In this document: positions 46,229 through 54,273 of the stretch, in pieces
Numbering within the stretch: the stretch's first letter is position 1
Layout: the number at the start of each line of letters is the position of its first letter
Assembly (NCBI GenBank): GCA_025363295.1
Contig: JANYEC010000047.1
Location: 91,283 to 155,282, forward strand
From: Akkermansiaceae bacterium
Lineage (GTDB): Bacteria; Verrucomicrobiota; Verrucomicrobiia; Verrucomicrobiales; Akkermansiaceae
Direction: 5' to 3'
Length of the DNA stretch: 64,000 nucleotides
Notes under the pieces: generated by a model
What the model saw: only the letters and a program-made list of their open reading frames with translations
Told to the model about the DNA's origin: nothing
Database searches by the model: none
Position numbers and translations under genes: made by a program

Positions 46229-46755
46229 TGCTGCATGGATCCCGAATACGTGATGACCTCGTTCGCAGGCCCGGTTAGTTTCATCTGAAGGATCCCCGCA
46301 GACATCAAGAAAGCGACGTTGCTCGCTTTCTTGGAAATGGCCCACTGAGGGGTGCTCAAAACGCCGCTAGTCGGTACAACATAATAGTAAAGTGCATTGC
46401 CGCTACCAAGGTTGGCAAACGATAGAATCGAGGCGCGCACCGTTCCATCCGGCAGGCGGAAATTCAGAACCACCACGGGCGAGGGGGTCGTGCGGGGGCG
46501 CACGTTAGAAAGCGCATCTGCTAGATTATCGTGCAAGCGGAAGCGATCGGCTCTCCCCACCAAACGACCGACGTAGTTGCTGATCACCGGAGCTTCCTCA
46601 GTGAGGAAATTCTGTGCCTTGTAGATTTTCAAGAACGTCGCTTGTTGGTTAAACAGTGCTAACACCATCGCACAAACCGCCATCCCCACCATGATGCCGA
46701 CGGAAAGTTCGATCAGCGTGAAGCCTCTGCGCAGGTCATGGGAGCCCGGTTTCAT
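46225..46755 (-). CDS. Prepilin-like minor pilin (PilW/GspJ-like position)
   Basis: A 176-residue prepilin with basic leader MKPGSHDLRRG, the cleavage site G-FTLIELSVGIMVGMAVCAMVL with Glu at +5, and a beta-rich C-terminal part without a known family. It overlaps both neighbours by four bases (ATGA), so the three genes are translationally coupled. Inferred to prime or cap a pilus or pseudopilus. Confidence 0.82.
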   Translation of the reverse strand: MKPGSHDLRRGFTLIELSVGIMVGMAVCAMVLALFNQQATFLKIYKAQNFLTEEAPVISNYVGRLVGRADRFRLHDNLADALSNVRPRTTPSPVVVLNFRLPDGTVRASILSFANLGSGNALYYYVVPTSGVLSTPQWAISKKASNVAFLMSAGILQMKLTGPANEVITYSGSMQQ

Positions 46756-47228
46756 TGTGATCGCAGAACGGTTCGGGATTTGGCGTAATTTTTGTTGCCG
46801 ATTTTATAGGTGAGCACGCTCTGGACTTTCCAGACTTTCATGGCCGCCGGGTTGCTCGTCGTGGTGCCGGTCCCGCCATCGATCGGATAATTGTTATCAT
46901 CTGCGTAACGAGTGCGAACGACGGTGCCCATGACGGCGACGTTGCCTGGCAAACGGCCGATTTCGACCCCTGTCGTGGTTGTTTTCGTGGGATAAATGGG
47001 CCACGGTGAATCACTGGCCACGAGGTTTTCAAAAGGAATCCGTTCAGCGTAGGCACGTTCGTAGCCCATATAGGCATCCGTGATCACCTGCCCTAACACC
47101 CACTGCCTAGGGAGAAGGATATTGAGAGAAAGCTTGAACATGCAGAGCCCGATCAGAGTCAGCATGGAAAGAGACACCATCGCCTCGATCAAAACAAAGC
47201 CCCAACGGAGCGATCGCGCCTTGCGAAT
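46752..47228 (-). CDS. Prepilin-like minor pilin (PilV/GspI-like position), start uncertain
   Basis: About 158 residues. The conserved processing region is RSLRWG-FVLIEAMVSLSMLTLIGLCMF with Glu at +5. No ATG, GTG or TTG lies between the upstream coding region and this leader; the closest sensible start is an ATT at 47228 (IRKARSLRWG), giving a normal basic leader. A start much further upstream would overlap the divergent secreted-protein gene by hundreds of bases. First gene of the ATGA-coupled minor-pilin set. The pilin call is firm; the start is not. Confidence 0.7.
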   Translation of the reverse strand: MRKARSLRWGFVLIEAMVSLSMLTLIGLCMFKLSLNILLPRQWVLGQVITDAYMGYERAYAERIPFENLVASDSPWPIYPTKTTTTGVEIGRLPGNVAVMGTVVRTRYADDNNYPIDGGTGTTTSNPAAMKVWKVQSVLTYKIGNKNYAKSRTVLRSQ

Positions 47229-47255
47229 GCGGCGGAAGCCATGGAAACTCCGGCC

Positions 47256-47864
47256 ATGTGGAAGCGTTTTCGCAACTGGGCACTGGCGGTCGGAGGCCTC
47301 GGCTTGATACTTTGCCCAGCAAGCGCCCAAGCTTTGCTTGAGCCGCCCTTTGGTCTGCATTGGGGCGACTCTCCTGAAAAATTGATTACATGGGCCTCTC
47401 GACATTTGCTGGATGTTAACATTTCTCTGCCCGGAGATCAACCCGCAATGCGGATTCTCAAAATCGAGCCGAAAAAAGGGTTTTTGCCGGACAGTCAAGC
47501 GGGAGCGGTGGAGGGCCGTTTTCTCAGCGGAAAACTCTACGAATTGACGGTGCATTACGTCGACCCGGAGGCTTCTGCCGATCTGATGGAGACCCGGTTT
47601 CAAACGCTGCGCAAGCAGATCATCCAGGAACAAGGCCCGCTCCTCACCAACCAGCAACAACGGGTGGTGGAGGATCAATTTGTAACGCGGACTCAATCGT
47701 TTCATCGGGAACCAGTAAAAGGTTTGTTCCTCCTGCTGGCTTTCACAGAGGAAGAGGACTTGTTGCGGAAAACCAAAGTTGCTAGATTTTCCCTGATATA
47801 TCGTAATGACAATTTCCGGAATGAGTTATTGGCAGAGCTGAAAGCACCCGTGCCGAAGGAATAA
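47256..47864 (+). CDS. Secreted hypothetical protein
   Basis: A 202-residue protein with signal peptide MWKRFRNWALAVGGLGLILCPASAQA and then FGLHWGDSPEKLITWASRHL, a start seen in several secreted proteins of unknown function with an FGLxWGxS-type motif. An in-frame ATG at 47241 is an alternative. Its start region sits back-to-back with the minor-pilin operon, so the two may share a promoter region. The tail converges with the next secreted protein gene (13 bases). Function unknown. Confidence 0.75.
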   Translation: MWKRFRNWALAVGGLGLILCPASAQALLEPPFGLHWGDSPEKLITWASRHLLDVNISLPGDQPAMRILKIEPKKGFLPDSQAGAVEGRFLSGKLYELTVHYVDPEASADLMETRFQTLRKQIIQEQGPLLTNQQQRVVEDQFVTRTQSFHREPVKGLFLLLAFTEEEDLLRKTKVARFSLIYRNDNFRNELLAELKAPVPKE

Positions 47865-47877
47865 GAGAAGTCTGGAA

Positions 47878-48900
47878 TCACTCGATCGTGGTCACAGAGC
47901 CATTGACATAAATGTATCGATCCAAATCGAAAGAGACAACTGCTAGACGGTCGATGCCGAAAGGGGTCACGGTGAGCAGCTCAATCGTCCAGCGGCCATC
48001 CGAATCAAAAAAATTGTCGTAACCGCTCACCAGATTGACCGCAGAAACGGGAACGGAATCACTGTGGTTTAACGACCACGGCAAAATGACTCCTGTCGTT
48101 CCCAAGACGGGATTGCCTTTGTAAGCTTGCAAATAAGTACTCGATGAAGGATACAAATCATTCATCGTCACGGTGAGTTGTGGCATGACATTACGGATCA
48201 GTTGTCCGTTAGTGATTCCGGCAATGCTACCGTCCGCAACTGGCCAGATTTGAATATACATCGAATCGAGAGTGGATGCCGGTGCTTGGTAATCTTCTAA
48301 CGAATACACCGAAAAACGCTCCTCGCCGCGGAGCTTCGCACGATTCGCTCCAGCGATCATACTCAACGTGTAGGTCAGAGTTTGCTTGCCATTCTGCGCG
48401 ATGGTCGCTTGCGAATACAAAGTCGCCTGCGATCTATCAATCCCGATACCCGTGCCTGTCGTTCCATAGGATTGGGTATGGCGGAGGAAGGTCACACTCT
48501 TTGAAGGATCTGGATCGGTAGCGCCGCTAAGGAGACCAGAGATTGTCACATCCACATAAAAAGGCCGATCCGCGCGGGTTCTGGGAATCACAGTATAGGG
48601 ATCTTCAGAACGAACCACCACGTCAGCGACAGGGACATAGGAACTTACATACTTGGTATTCAGTAGATATTCCTTTACTGGAGATGAAGAATCAATGGTC
48701 CACAGGTCAAACCTTGCTCCACCAGGATTGATTGCGAGTGACGATAATTGGCTGCCGCTCGCTGCTACCGTCGCTGAAGCATCCCAAGTCACTCCAGCTG
48801 GCATTTGAGTCTGGCGGATATAATTGGTGTAAGTAAGCGCGGAAGCACAGGAAACACCTGAAATCAAAAGGCAGAGAATTCGTTGTAATAGATTTTTCAT
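47878..48900 (-). CDS. Secreted hypothetical protein (third of three)
   Basis: A 340-residue exported protein: signal peptide MKNLLQRILCLLISGVSCASA, then a beta-rich Ser/Thr/Tyr-rich body (for example DSDGRWTIELLTVTPFGIDR and FDLDRYIYVNGSV at the end). No family is recognised. Its ATG overlaps the preceding gene's stop (ATGA). Context with the pilin operon and two other secreted proteins suggests a cell-surface structure. Confidence 0.7.
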   Translation of the reverse strand: MKNLLQRILCLLISGVSCASALTYTNYIRQTQMPAGVTWDASATVAASGSQLSSLAINPGGARFDLWTIDSSSPVKEYLLNTKYVSSYVPVADVVVRSEDPYTVIPRTRADRPFYVDVTISGLLSGATDPDPSKSVTFLRHTQSYGTTGTGIGIDRSQATLYSQATIAQNGKQTLTYTLSMIAGANRAKLRGEERFSVYSLEDYQAPASTLDSMYIQIWPVADGSIAGITNGQLIRNVMPQLTVTMNDLYPSSSTYLQAYKGNPVLGTTGVILPWSLNHSDSVPVSAVNLVSGYDNFFDSDGRWTIELLTVTPFGIDRLAVVSFDLDRYIYVNGSVTTIE

Positions 48901-49475
48901 GGATTTGATTGGGCAATGGTTACTGCAGGGACTTTCAGAGGAAGAACTGAAATGGGACCAGTTAGATATGTCGCGACGATTAGATTATTACTTTTAGAGA
49001 TTCTTTCATGGGTTTTATTTTCCAAGTCCATATTCCCCTCAGCCTGCACGCGGCTTACCTCGACGGTGGTGATCCAGCCTCGGTTAGCTGCATAGAAGTC
49101 GGCCCAACTCACAAACTGGCAACCGGCTTGAAACTTCAGGCGCTCTGCGAGTTTTGGCGGAAGTTGAAGGATCGCACGCTTAGGGACGAGGACTGCCACG
49201 CCACCGTAACAAATAATGTCGGAAGTCCCGAGCAGACTCTCGGGCTGGTTGACCTTTGAAGGATCGGGCAGCTTCGAAATTTTCATGTGACGCGTCGGAT
49301 CCTGCTGCTCGGCAGCGCGAAATTTCAACACGAGATCATCCGATGTCGCCGCGTCCCGCATTTTTGAAACGGGTGGGACGGGAGCATTTTCTGCGGATAG
49401 AGTGCTTGCCAAAAGGAGGAAAACTGCTGCCTTGCCAAGCTGATCTGAAATCACGTTCGTTAGATAGTTTTTCAT
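48897..49475 (-). CDS. Secreted hypothetical protein (second of three)
   Basis: A 192-residue protein with an N-terminal hydrophobic segment (LGKAAVFLLLASTLSAENA) as a probable signal peptide. The mature part has a TSDIICYGGVAVLVPKRAILQLPPKLAERL segment and a FVSWADFYAANRGWI segment. I do not recognise the family. It begins 12 bases after the first gene's stop. Confidence 0.7.
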   Translation of the reverse strand: MKNYLTNVISDQLGKAAVFLLLASTLSAENAPVPPVSKMRDAATSDDLVLKFRAAEQQDPTRHMKISKLPDPSKVNQPESLLGTSDIICYGGVAVLVPKRAILQLPPKLAERLKFQAGCQFVSWADFYAANRGWITTVEVSRVQAEGNMDLENKTHERISKSNNLIVATYLTGPISVLPLKVPAVTIAQSNP

Positions 49476-49487
49476 GGCGAGTGAGGT

Positions 49488-50225
49488 TCAGGAGGTCCGG
49501 AAGGTGGCAAGGACAACAAGGTCCTGCATGTCGAAATACGATTGGGTGTAATCCGTACCCCATAGCTCGAAGAGGAAGATGACATCCATAGGGCCGATCT
49601 TAATTTTACCGCTGGCGTCGATGTAACCGGTGAGAACGCTTTTAATCGTCGCTTGGTTCGAAAAGGCCGGCACGTAGCTCGGCGGCACGTCGCCGCTAAC
49701 GAGGGCTCTTACATTTTGGGTTGTCGTGCCGGTCGAATAATAGGCCTGCCACGCGGTTGGGCTTGAACTGCTAGATGATGCGACGCGGCCTCGGATATCA
49801 AGAGGACGAGAGGCATGAACGAGCTGGGTATAGTAAACCGTCGAGGGATTGACCGAAGTCTGTTTACCACTGAAAAACTGGGTAAAAGTGGTGGCATTCT
49901 CCACCTTTCGGTCGGCTTGCACCATATACCAACCGGTGCTCGTTCCATCTCCGATATATGCTCCTAACACCCGGAGATCCACGTAAAGATCCACTTTGGG
50001 GGTGACCGTTCCGGTCGGCCCCACGGTGACGACGGTTTTGACTTCGCTTGGGTAGCTGATCGACCAAGTTAAGGTCGGCTTGGTCCCGGTCTGTACGACC
50101 GTGGGAAAGGCCGAGAGCGATCCCACCGGGACCGATGGTGTGGATTGGGAGTAAGCGCGAGATGGCACAAAGGTGCCCACGGCGATAACGGCGGCCGATA
50201 CGGCTGCCCATTGGCTGGTTTTCAT
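49488..50225 (-). CDS. Secreted hypothetical protein (first of three)
   Basis: A 245-residue exported protein (signal peptide MKTSQWAAVSAAVIAVGTFVPSRAYS) with a region FPTVVQTGTKPTLTWSISYP that looks like an Ig-like or beta-sandwich start and a body rich in Thr/Ser/Tyr. No family is recognised. It begins the three-gene unit and its leader is highly structured (50272-50412). No Shine-Dalgarno sequence is visible close to the ATG. Confidence 0.7.
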   Translation of the reverse strand: MKTSQWAAVSAAVIAVGTFVPSRAYSQSTPSVPVGSLSAFPTVVQTGTKPTLTWSISYPSEVKTVVTVGPTGTVTPKVDLYVDLRVLGAYIGDGTSTGWYMVQADRKVENATTFTQFFSGKQTSVNPSTVYYTQLVHASRPLDIRGRVASSSSSSPTAWQAYYSTGTTTQNVRALVSGDVPPSYVPAFSNQATIKSVLTGYIDASGKIKIGPMDVIFLFELWGTDYTQSYFDMQDLVVLATFRTS

Positions 50226-50271
50226 GGCTGGTTGTAAGGGTGGGATGTCTGGAAAATCCTCCCGTCTGGGA

Positions 50272-50412
50272 TCTCAAAAGCGGGACTACTTTTGAGAGAC
50301 GAGCGGCCCGGTTCGGGCAAGGGCAGGGGGCAACGAGAGTTTCTCGATGAACCATGCCCATTCGGGACAGAATCCCGATCCGGGCCGCCTGAGGAACGAT
50401 CGGGACAGATCG
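50272..50412 (-). ncRNA. Candidate structured leader RNA upstream of the secreted-protein operon
   Basis: In minus-strand RNA sense: a 5-bp hairpin (50408-50412 with 50397-50401); a closing 9-bp perfect stem (50380-50388 with 50303-50311, GCGGCCCGG/CCGGGCCGC); inside it a 6-bp hairpin (50373-50378 with 50362-50367) and a 5-bp stem (50355-50359 with 50321-50325) carrying another 5-bp hairpin (50342-50346 with 50334-50338); then a separate 9-bp perfect hairpin (50289-50297 with 50272-50280). The loop of the last hairpin (50281-50285) is complementary to 50260-50264, a possible pseudoknot. A multibranch fold is suggested. It matches no riboswitch that I know. Confidence 0.45.
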
Positions 50413-50505
50413 CTCTTCAGGAAGGAGTTAATTGATGCAAGTGACGGGTGGGGTCGTTTGGATCGGGGTTAGGGGTTGTGACAGCAGTTGTCTAGGGGTG
50501 AATTT

Positions 50506-51300
50506 TCAGCGTTGCGGCAGGGCTCCATCGCGAGACCAGTTGCGCCATGGGCCTTTGGGAATCTCACGCTCGTTCGCGAAGCGCCACTCGACCGTTTCCC
50601 CGCTGCGGAGCTGCAAGAAATCGCGAACGGCAGGGCTAAGATCGATCCCGGCCGATTGATTGCGATTCGGGCGCGCGGACTCGTTGCCGAAAACGTATTG
50701 CCAATGATCAGTCTCAAAGGGACCGACGTCTTCCCACTGGGCGTAGCAAACCTTGCCCTCATGATGAATGGCGACCCACCGGCCCTTGCAGACTGAGATG
50801 CCGTCACCACGATAACTTTCCCAGAACCAGGGAATGACTTGGCTGGCCTCAGGGCGATGCACGCCGCCTTTGGCCACGTCGTTGTATGGCAGCGCGACGT
50901 AAAATGGATTGAGCGATGGAGTAAAACCTGCGGGCAGGTAACCTTCGCGATGGTCCGGCCGATCATAGCCGCCGAAATTAGACTGCCAGTTTTGATCCCA
51001 GGCACTCATTGTATTTGGAGTGGGGTTGTTTTCCGTGGGCAGCTCGCCAACCCAGAAAATCGTGGCAGTCACATTGCGCTTCCATGGAAAGGCCGACTGA
51101 AATTTGGTCCGGGGATTTTCCAACACCACCCGCGCCGATGCTGGCACGCCGAATGGATCACTCAGCGATGGCAATGCTTCGCGCCGATCTTCCAGAAAGC
51201 GCTCGTGAACCATTGACATGCGATCCATCAAGCGGGCGGCACCCGCCACACCCGAGAGGGCGAGACAGGCAAATCCGGTGATGATCGATCCAAGTTTCAT
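50506..51300 (-). CDS. Secreted protein with a probable double-psi beta-barrel (RlpA/expansin-like) domain
   Basis: A 264-residue exported protein (signal peptide MKLGSIITGFACLALSGVAGAA). Residues 189-195 (WEDVGPF) and 217-229 (AGIDLSPAVRDFL) match the Asp-x-Gly-Pro-Phe and IDLSxAA-like pair that marks the active-site region of RlpA/expansin double-psi barrels, and ALPYND (137-141) suits the first strand. The fold is inferred, and enzymatic activity on peptidoglycan is possible but unproven. The long Trp/Pro/Asn-rich N-terminal part (YDRPDHREGYLPAGFTPSLN) is unfamiliar. It lies upstream of the structured leader of the secreted trio. Confidence 0.65.
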   Translation of the reverse strand: MKLGSIITGFACLALSGVAGAARLMDRMSMVHERFLEDRREALPSLSDPFGVPASARVVLENPRTKFQSAFPWKRNVTATIFWVGELPTENNPTPNTMSAWDQNWQSNFGGYDRPDHREGYLPAGFTPSLNPFYVALPYNDVAKGGVHRPEASQVIPWFWESYRGDGISVCKGRWVAIHHEGKVCYAQWEDVGPFETDHWQYVFGNESARPNRNQSAGIDLSPAVRDFLQLRSGETVEWRFANEREIPKGPWRNWSRDGALPQR

Positions 51301-51704
51301 ATTTTCTGAAGGACTGCTTGAAGCTCTTTAAGGCTTAACCTTGGGGATATACTAAAATTTTAAGGAAACTTAACAAGAAAAATCTTTAGTGATTTTTGAA
51401 CGAAAGACAATCTTAGCTGTCATGACAAAATTTCCCTTTTTTTATAAGGGTTAGCGGAGATACTCTAACCATTTTTTGTTGCGTTAAACGGGGTTTTAAC
51501 CGGAGTTTCTTGGCTAAAATCAAGTCTCTCAACGGCTTTTTCTACCTTAAAGGCCAGAACAACTCAATAAGTTTTTACAAATATTGAACGAATCTAAAGC
51601 TTCTTTTTAAACATGATCGCGTAGGGTAGCCCCCCCCGGGATCGCACCGCCCTGCATCGCGAGGGTGAAGTATCTCAAGAAGCAGAGCCTAATCCTACAC
51701 CCTC
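51301..51704. other. AT-rich intergenic region with a candidate promoter and a C8 tract
   Basis: About 404 bases between the LRR gene and the RlpA-like gene. On the minus strand TTGTTA (51376-51371) and TAGTAT (51354-51349) with a 16-base spacer form a plausible promoter for the RlpA-like gene. A stem GGTTAG/CTAACC followed by T residues lies near 51446-51476. The C8 homopolymer is at 51630-51637. No gene recognised. Confidence 0.4.
51630..51637. repeat. Homopolymer tract C8
   Basis: Eight consecutive C about 70 bases downstream of the LRR gene stop, flanked by GGGTAG and GGG. Confidence 0.8.
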
Positions 51705-53312
51705 TCAATAACTCACGGCGAGACGCATAAAGCAGCTTGAACCAGAGGGCGTAGCGGTTGCTGTCCGGACCTCACCGACATTCGAATAACTGACGCCAGC
51801 TGTGCTCCAGTGCACAATGTCCGAGCTGCATTGCACGGCGTAGGTGACTCCGACCGCCCCGGCATAAAAGCTCAGGCTCATTTGGCCCGCATTGACTGTC
51901 GCATGAGGGATCGCATTGCTCAGGTTCTGAGCAGGTTCGAGATTCAGGGCATAGGCCATGAGCAGATTGACACCGTCACCATTGGTATCGGACTGAAGAT
52001 CGGCGAAAGTAGGCAAACCCTTTGATGTCAACCATGAGGCAAGCGGACCCGTGTTATCTTCCATGCTGACGGACGGATAGCCAAACCAGGTCGGGGAGGT
52101 GAAACCGATCGCCGTTGAAAGATAATAGATTGTAAAACCATTGGCCGTGGCAAAGAACACCGTTGAACCCATGGTTGGGGCCTTACCCATAAAATTCGCA
52201 CGGGTCAGAGCGGTGCAGCTTTTAAAGGCTGAATCCCCAATGCTCATCGTGAAAGTGACCGGAAACGTGACACCTATTACCTTCGTACAGTTTAGAAAGG
52301 CAGAAGGTCCAATGCTGGTGATGCCCGAGGGGATGGTGATTTCACCACTTTTCCCTGGGGGACAAACCAGCAGCGTGGTTTGTCCGTAGTTTGTCAAAAA
52401 TCCTGCCACACTGTTGTAATTGGTGTTGTCTGCGTCCACCGCGATGGCAGTGAGCGAGCTGCACGAATCAAAGGCTTTCGAGCCAATACTAATCACTCCT
52501 GCGGGGATTTGAATGCTGGTAAGACCACGGCACGATTGGAAAGCGAAGCCGCCGATGGTGGTGACGGCAGGCGGAATGATCAGACTCGTAAGCCCCACAC
52601 AACTGGTAAATAACCCGGGCGAAATGGTCATAATATTAGGCGGGATGACAAAACTGGTCAGCCCTCCACATCCGTAAAATGCTCCAGACCCAATGCTCGT
52701 GACGCTTGTAGGGAGTGTCAAACTCGTGAGCTTTGGACAGAATTTAAAGGCTTCGCCGCCAATGCTGGTTGGACTGGATGGCAGAGTCACGCTCGTCAGC
52801 GCGGTGCAGCTTTGGAACGTTCCTGCCGAAACAGAGCTTAGGCCCGCAGGGAGTGTGACACTGGTGAGTGAGGAGCAACCGAAGAACACATAGGTGCCCA
52901 TACTGGTGATGCTGCTGGGGAGCGACACACTGGTGAGCCCGGTGCAATTGCCCAGCGCCAAATCCCCGATACTAATCACTCCGACAGGAAAGGTAACGCT
53001 GGTTAAAAGGTTACAATACTGGAAAGCATTGGGGCCAATCAGGGTGACCGGCTTTGAAACGATCGTATCTGGAACCGTCACCGCGCCCGTTGCCGATGTG
53101 GAATAGCCCGTAATGGTGATCGAAGTTCCATTGTCGGTGTAGGTAAAATCACCAAACTGATCCGCAGACGCCGCAGTTATCCCAAAACCCAAAAGGGCCG
53201 CAATGCGCCATGACCACCTGGTGGAAAGGATGAGCGGTTTCAAAATCGCGACGACAAAAACCGGAAAACGAAAGTTGGAAAGAATTTGAATCGGTGTCAT
53301 TTCACTCACCAT
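51705..53312 (-). CDS. Secreted BspA-like leucine-rich repeat protein
   Basis: A 535-residue protein. The N-terminus has a hydrophobic export segment ending near ASA-DQFGDFTY. Residues about 90-400 are BspA/TpLRR-type (LRR_5) repeats of about 23 residues with the pattern LTSVTLP..VTSIG..AF..C; at least ten are visible. A C-terminal segment (FADLQSDTNGDGVNLLMAYALNLEP) is a dockerin-like or calcium-loop motif followed by a short beta-rich end, as in many secreted Verrucomicrobia proteins. BspA-type LRR proteins usually mediate surface or host interactions. The DNA of the repeats is itself repetitive. It follows HPr on the same strand by 236 bases. Confidence 0.88.
   Translation of the reverse strand: MVSEMTPIQILSNFRFPVFVVAILKPLILSTRWSWRIAALLGFGITAASADQFGDFTYTDNGTSITITGYSTSATGAVTVPDTIVSKPVTLIGPNAFQYCNLLTSVTFPVGVISIGDLALGNCTGLTSVSLPSSITSMGTYVFFGCSSLTSVTLPAGLSSVSAGTFQSCTALTSVTLPSSPTSIGGEAFKFCPKLTSLTLPTSVTSIGSGAFYGCGGLTSFVIPPNIMTISPGLFTSCVGLTSLIIPPAVTTIGGFAFQSCRGLTSIQIPAGVISIGSKAFDSCSSLTAIAVDADNTNYNSVAGFLTNYGQTTLLVCPPGKSGEITIPSGITSIGPSAFLNCTKVIGVTFPVTFTMSIGDSAFKSCTALTRANFMGKAPTMGSTVFFATANGFTIYYLSTAIGFTSPTWFGYPSVSMEDNTGPLASWLTSKGLPTFADLQSDTNGDGVNLLMAYALNLEPAQNLSNAIPHATVNAGQMSLSFYAGAVGVTYAVQCSSDIVHWSTAGVSYSNVGEVRTATATPSGSSCFMRLAVSY
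52325..53060 (-). repeat. LRR-coding tandem repeat region
   Basis: About ten imperfect units of roughly 69 bases encoding the BspA-like repeats. Copies share an ACTCGTCAGC-like core and a variable remainder. This is a site where recombination could change repeat number. Confidence 0.65.
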
Positions 53313-53427
53313 AATGTCAACAAACCCGAATCATGACAACCGTATTTATCAGGATTTTTTAAAATTTTAATCACCCAAAACAAATTGATCGAAATTTTTA
53401 CGAATTGCCTCAATATGATCTTGGCTC

Positions 53428-53493
53428 CATCAGACGGGCTGATGGGCGGGATCAGAGAAAAAATGTGAATCAACAGGAGGCGAGACACCTCCA
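53428..53493. repeat. Two small inverted repeats between HPr and the LRR gene
   Basis: CATCAG (53428-53433)/CTGATG (53439-53444) with a 5-base loop, and GGAGG (53477-53481)/CCTCC (53489-53493) with a 7-base loop. Together with the C10 tract they could form a terminator-like or leader structure. Confidence 0.35.
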
Positions 53494-53531
53494 CCACAGC
53501 CTGTCACGGGACGTGGCCGCTACAGTTAGGG

Positions 53532-53541
53532 CCCCCCCCCC
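53532..53541. repeat. Homopolymer tract C10
   Basis: Ten consecutive C (G10 in HPr-transcript sense) starting 8 bases beyond the HPr stop codon, next to GGG. Tracts of this length are prone to slippage. Confidence 0.85.
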
Positions 53542-53548
53542 TTTCGCG

Positions 53549-53815
53549 TCAATCTTCCTCGAATTTACGAGTGATCAGATCGCCAATGGCCTCAAGCGCG
53601 GCATCGGCATCCGAACCATCCGCACTGACAGAAATGATCGACCCGTGACCGGCGGCTAACATCATGAGCCCCATGATGCTCTTGCCATCCACTTCTTCAC
53701 CGTCCTTCTCAACGTAAATATCCGCTTGGAAACGATTGGCCATTTTGACGAATTGTGCCGCAGGACGGGCGTGAATTCCGAGTTTGTTGAGAATGGTGAA
53801 GTCTTTTTTAGCCAT
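53549..53815 (-). CDS. ptsH: HPr-family phosphocarrier protein
   Basis: An 88-residue HPr. The His active site is in LGIHARPAAQFVK (His15), and a regulatory-site-like Ser lies in GKSIMGLMMLAAGHG. In phosphotransferase systems it carries phosphate from EI to EII; where only HPr and a kinase are present it acts in regulation. No ptsI or EII gene is nearby, so its role here may be regulatory. A ribosome-binding site is present just before the ATG. Confidence 0.92.
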   Translation of the reverse strand: MAKKDFTILNKLGIHARPAAQFVKMANRFQADIYVEKDGEEVDGKSIMGLMMLAAGHGSIISVSADGSDADAALEAIGDLITRKFEED

Positions 53816-53961
53816 GGAAAAATGGCTTGCGCCGGGAGGACCATAGAAAGTGAATCGGACGGCTCCAAGGCAAAACTTCGAGGCTGATATAAATTTGAAT
53901 TCGGTGAATGGTCGATTGCTTTGAAACAGGTCATACAGGACCTATGCGACCTATTTTTACA

Positions 53962-54000
53962 CGAAAAAGCCGCCCCGCGAAACGCAAGACGGCTTTTTCG
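53962..54000 (-). terminator. Intrinsic terminator after rpsR
   Basis: An 11-bp perfect stem (53962-53972 with 53990-54000; CGAAAAAGCCG/CGGCTTTTTCG), 18 bases beyond the rpsR stop. The T run is inside the stem's 3' arm. It serves the leftward rpmG-rpsR unit and could also act on the other strand. Confidence 0.8.
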
Positions 54001-54018
54001 AAAATCCTAACTGCCGAT

Positions 54019-54261
54019 TTATGGCAACAGGTTGATGGCCCGAGATTGCTTGATCGCGTTGTTGATCTTGCGATGAAGCTTCGCGGAAACTCCGGTCACA
54101 CGGCGAGGCAGGATTTTGCCTGTCTCGGTGGTGAACTTCGTGAGAAGCTCAGGATTAGTGGCGACGACGAGATCGGCCGGGATATCATGCCGACGACGCG
54201 GCATCATGCGGTTTGCCTTACGGAAATTGATACGGCGCTGAATTGTTTTTGGCTCGGACAT
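54019..54261 (-). CDS. rpsR: 30S ribosomal protein S18
   Basis: An 80-residue S18: [45 protein letters not shown], binding with S6 to the 30S platform. The usual rpsF-ssb-rpsR-rplI context is absent; it follows rpmG by 12 bases and shares its operon with the DksA-like gene. Confidence 0.96.
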   Translation of the reverse strand: MSEPKTIQRRINFRKANRMMPRRRHDIPADLVVATNPELLTKFTTETGKILPRRVTGVSAKLHRKINNAIKQSRAINLLP

Positions 54262-54273
54262 GGGAAAGAAGTG

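Noticed and set aside
50272..50412. Match of the structured leader to a GEMM (cyclic-di-GMP) riboswitch
   Set aside because: The conserved GEMM sequences around the GNRA tetraloop and its receptor are not found; only the general context (surface genes) would fit, so the leader is reported as an unassigned structure.
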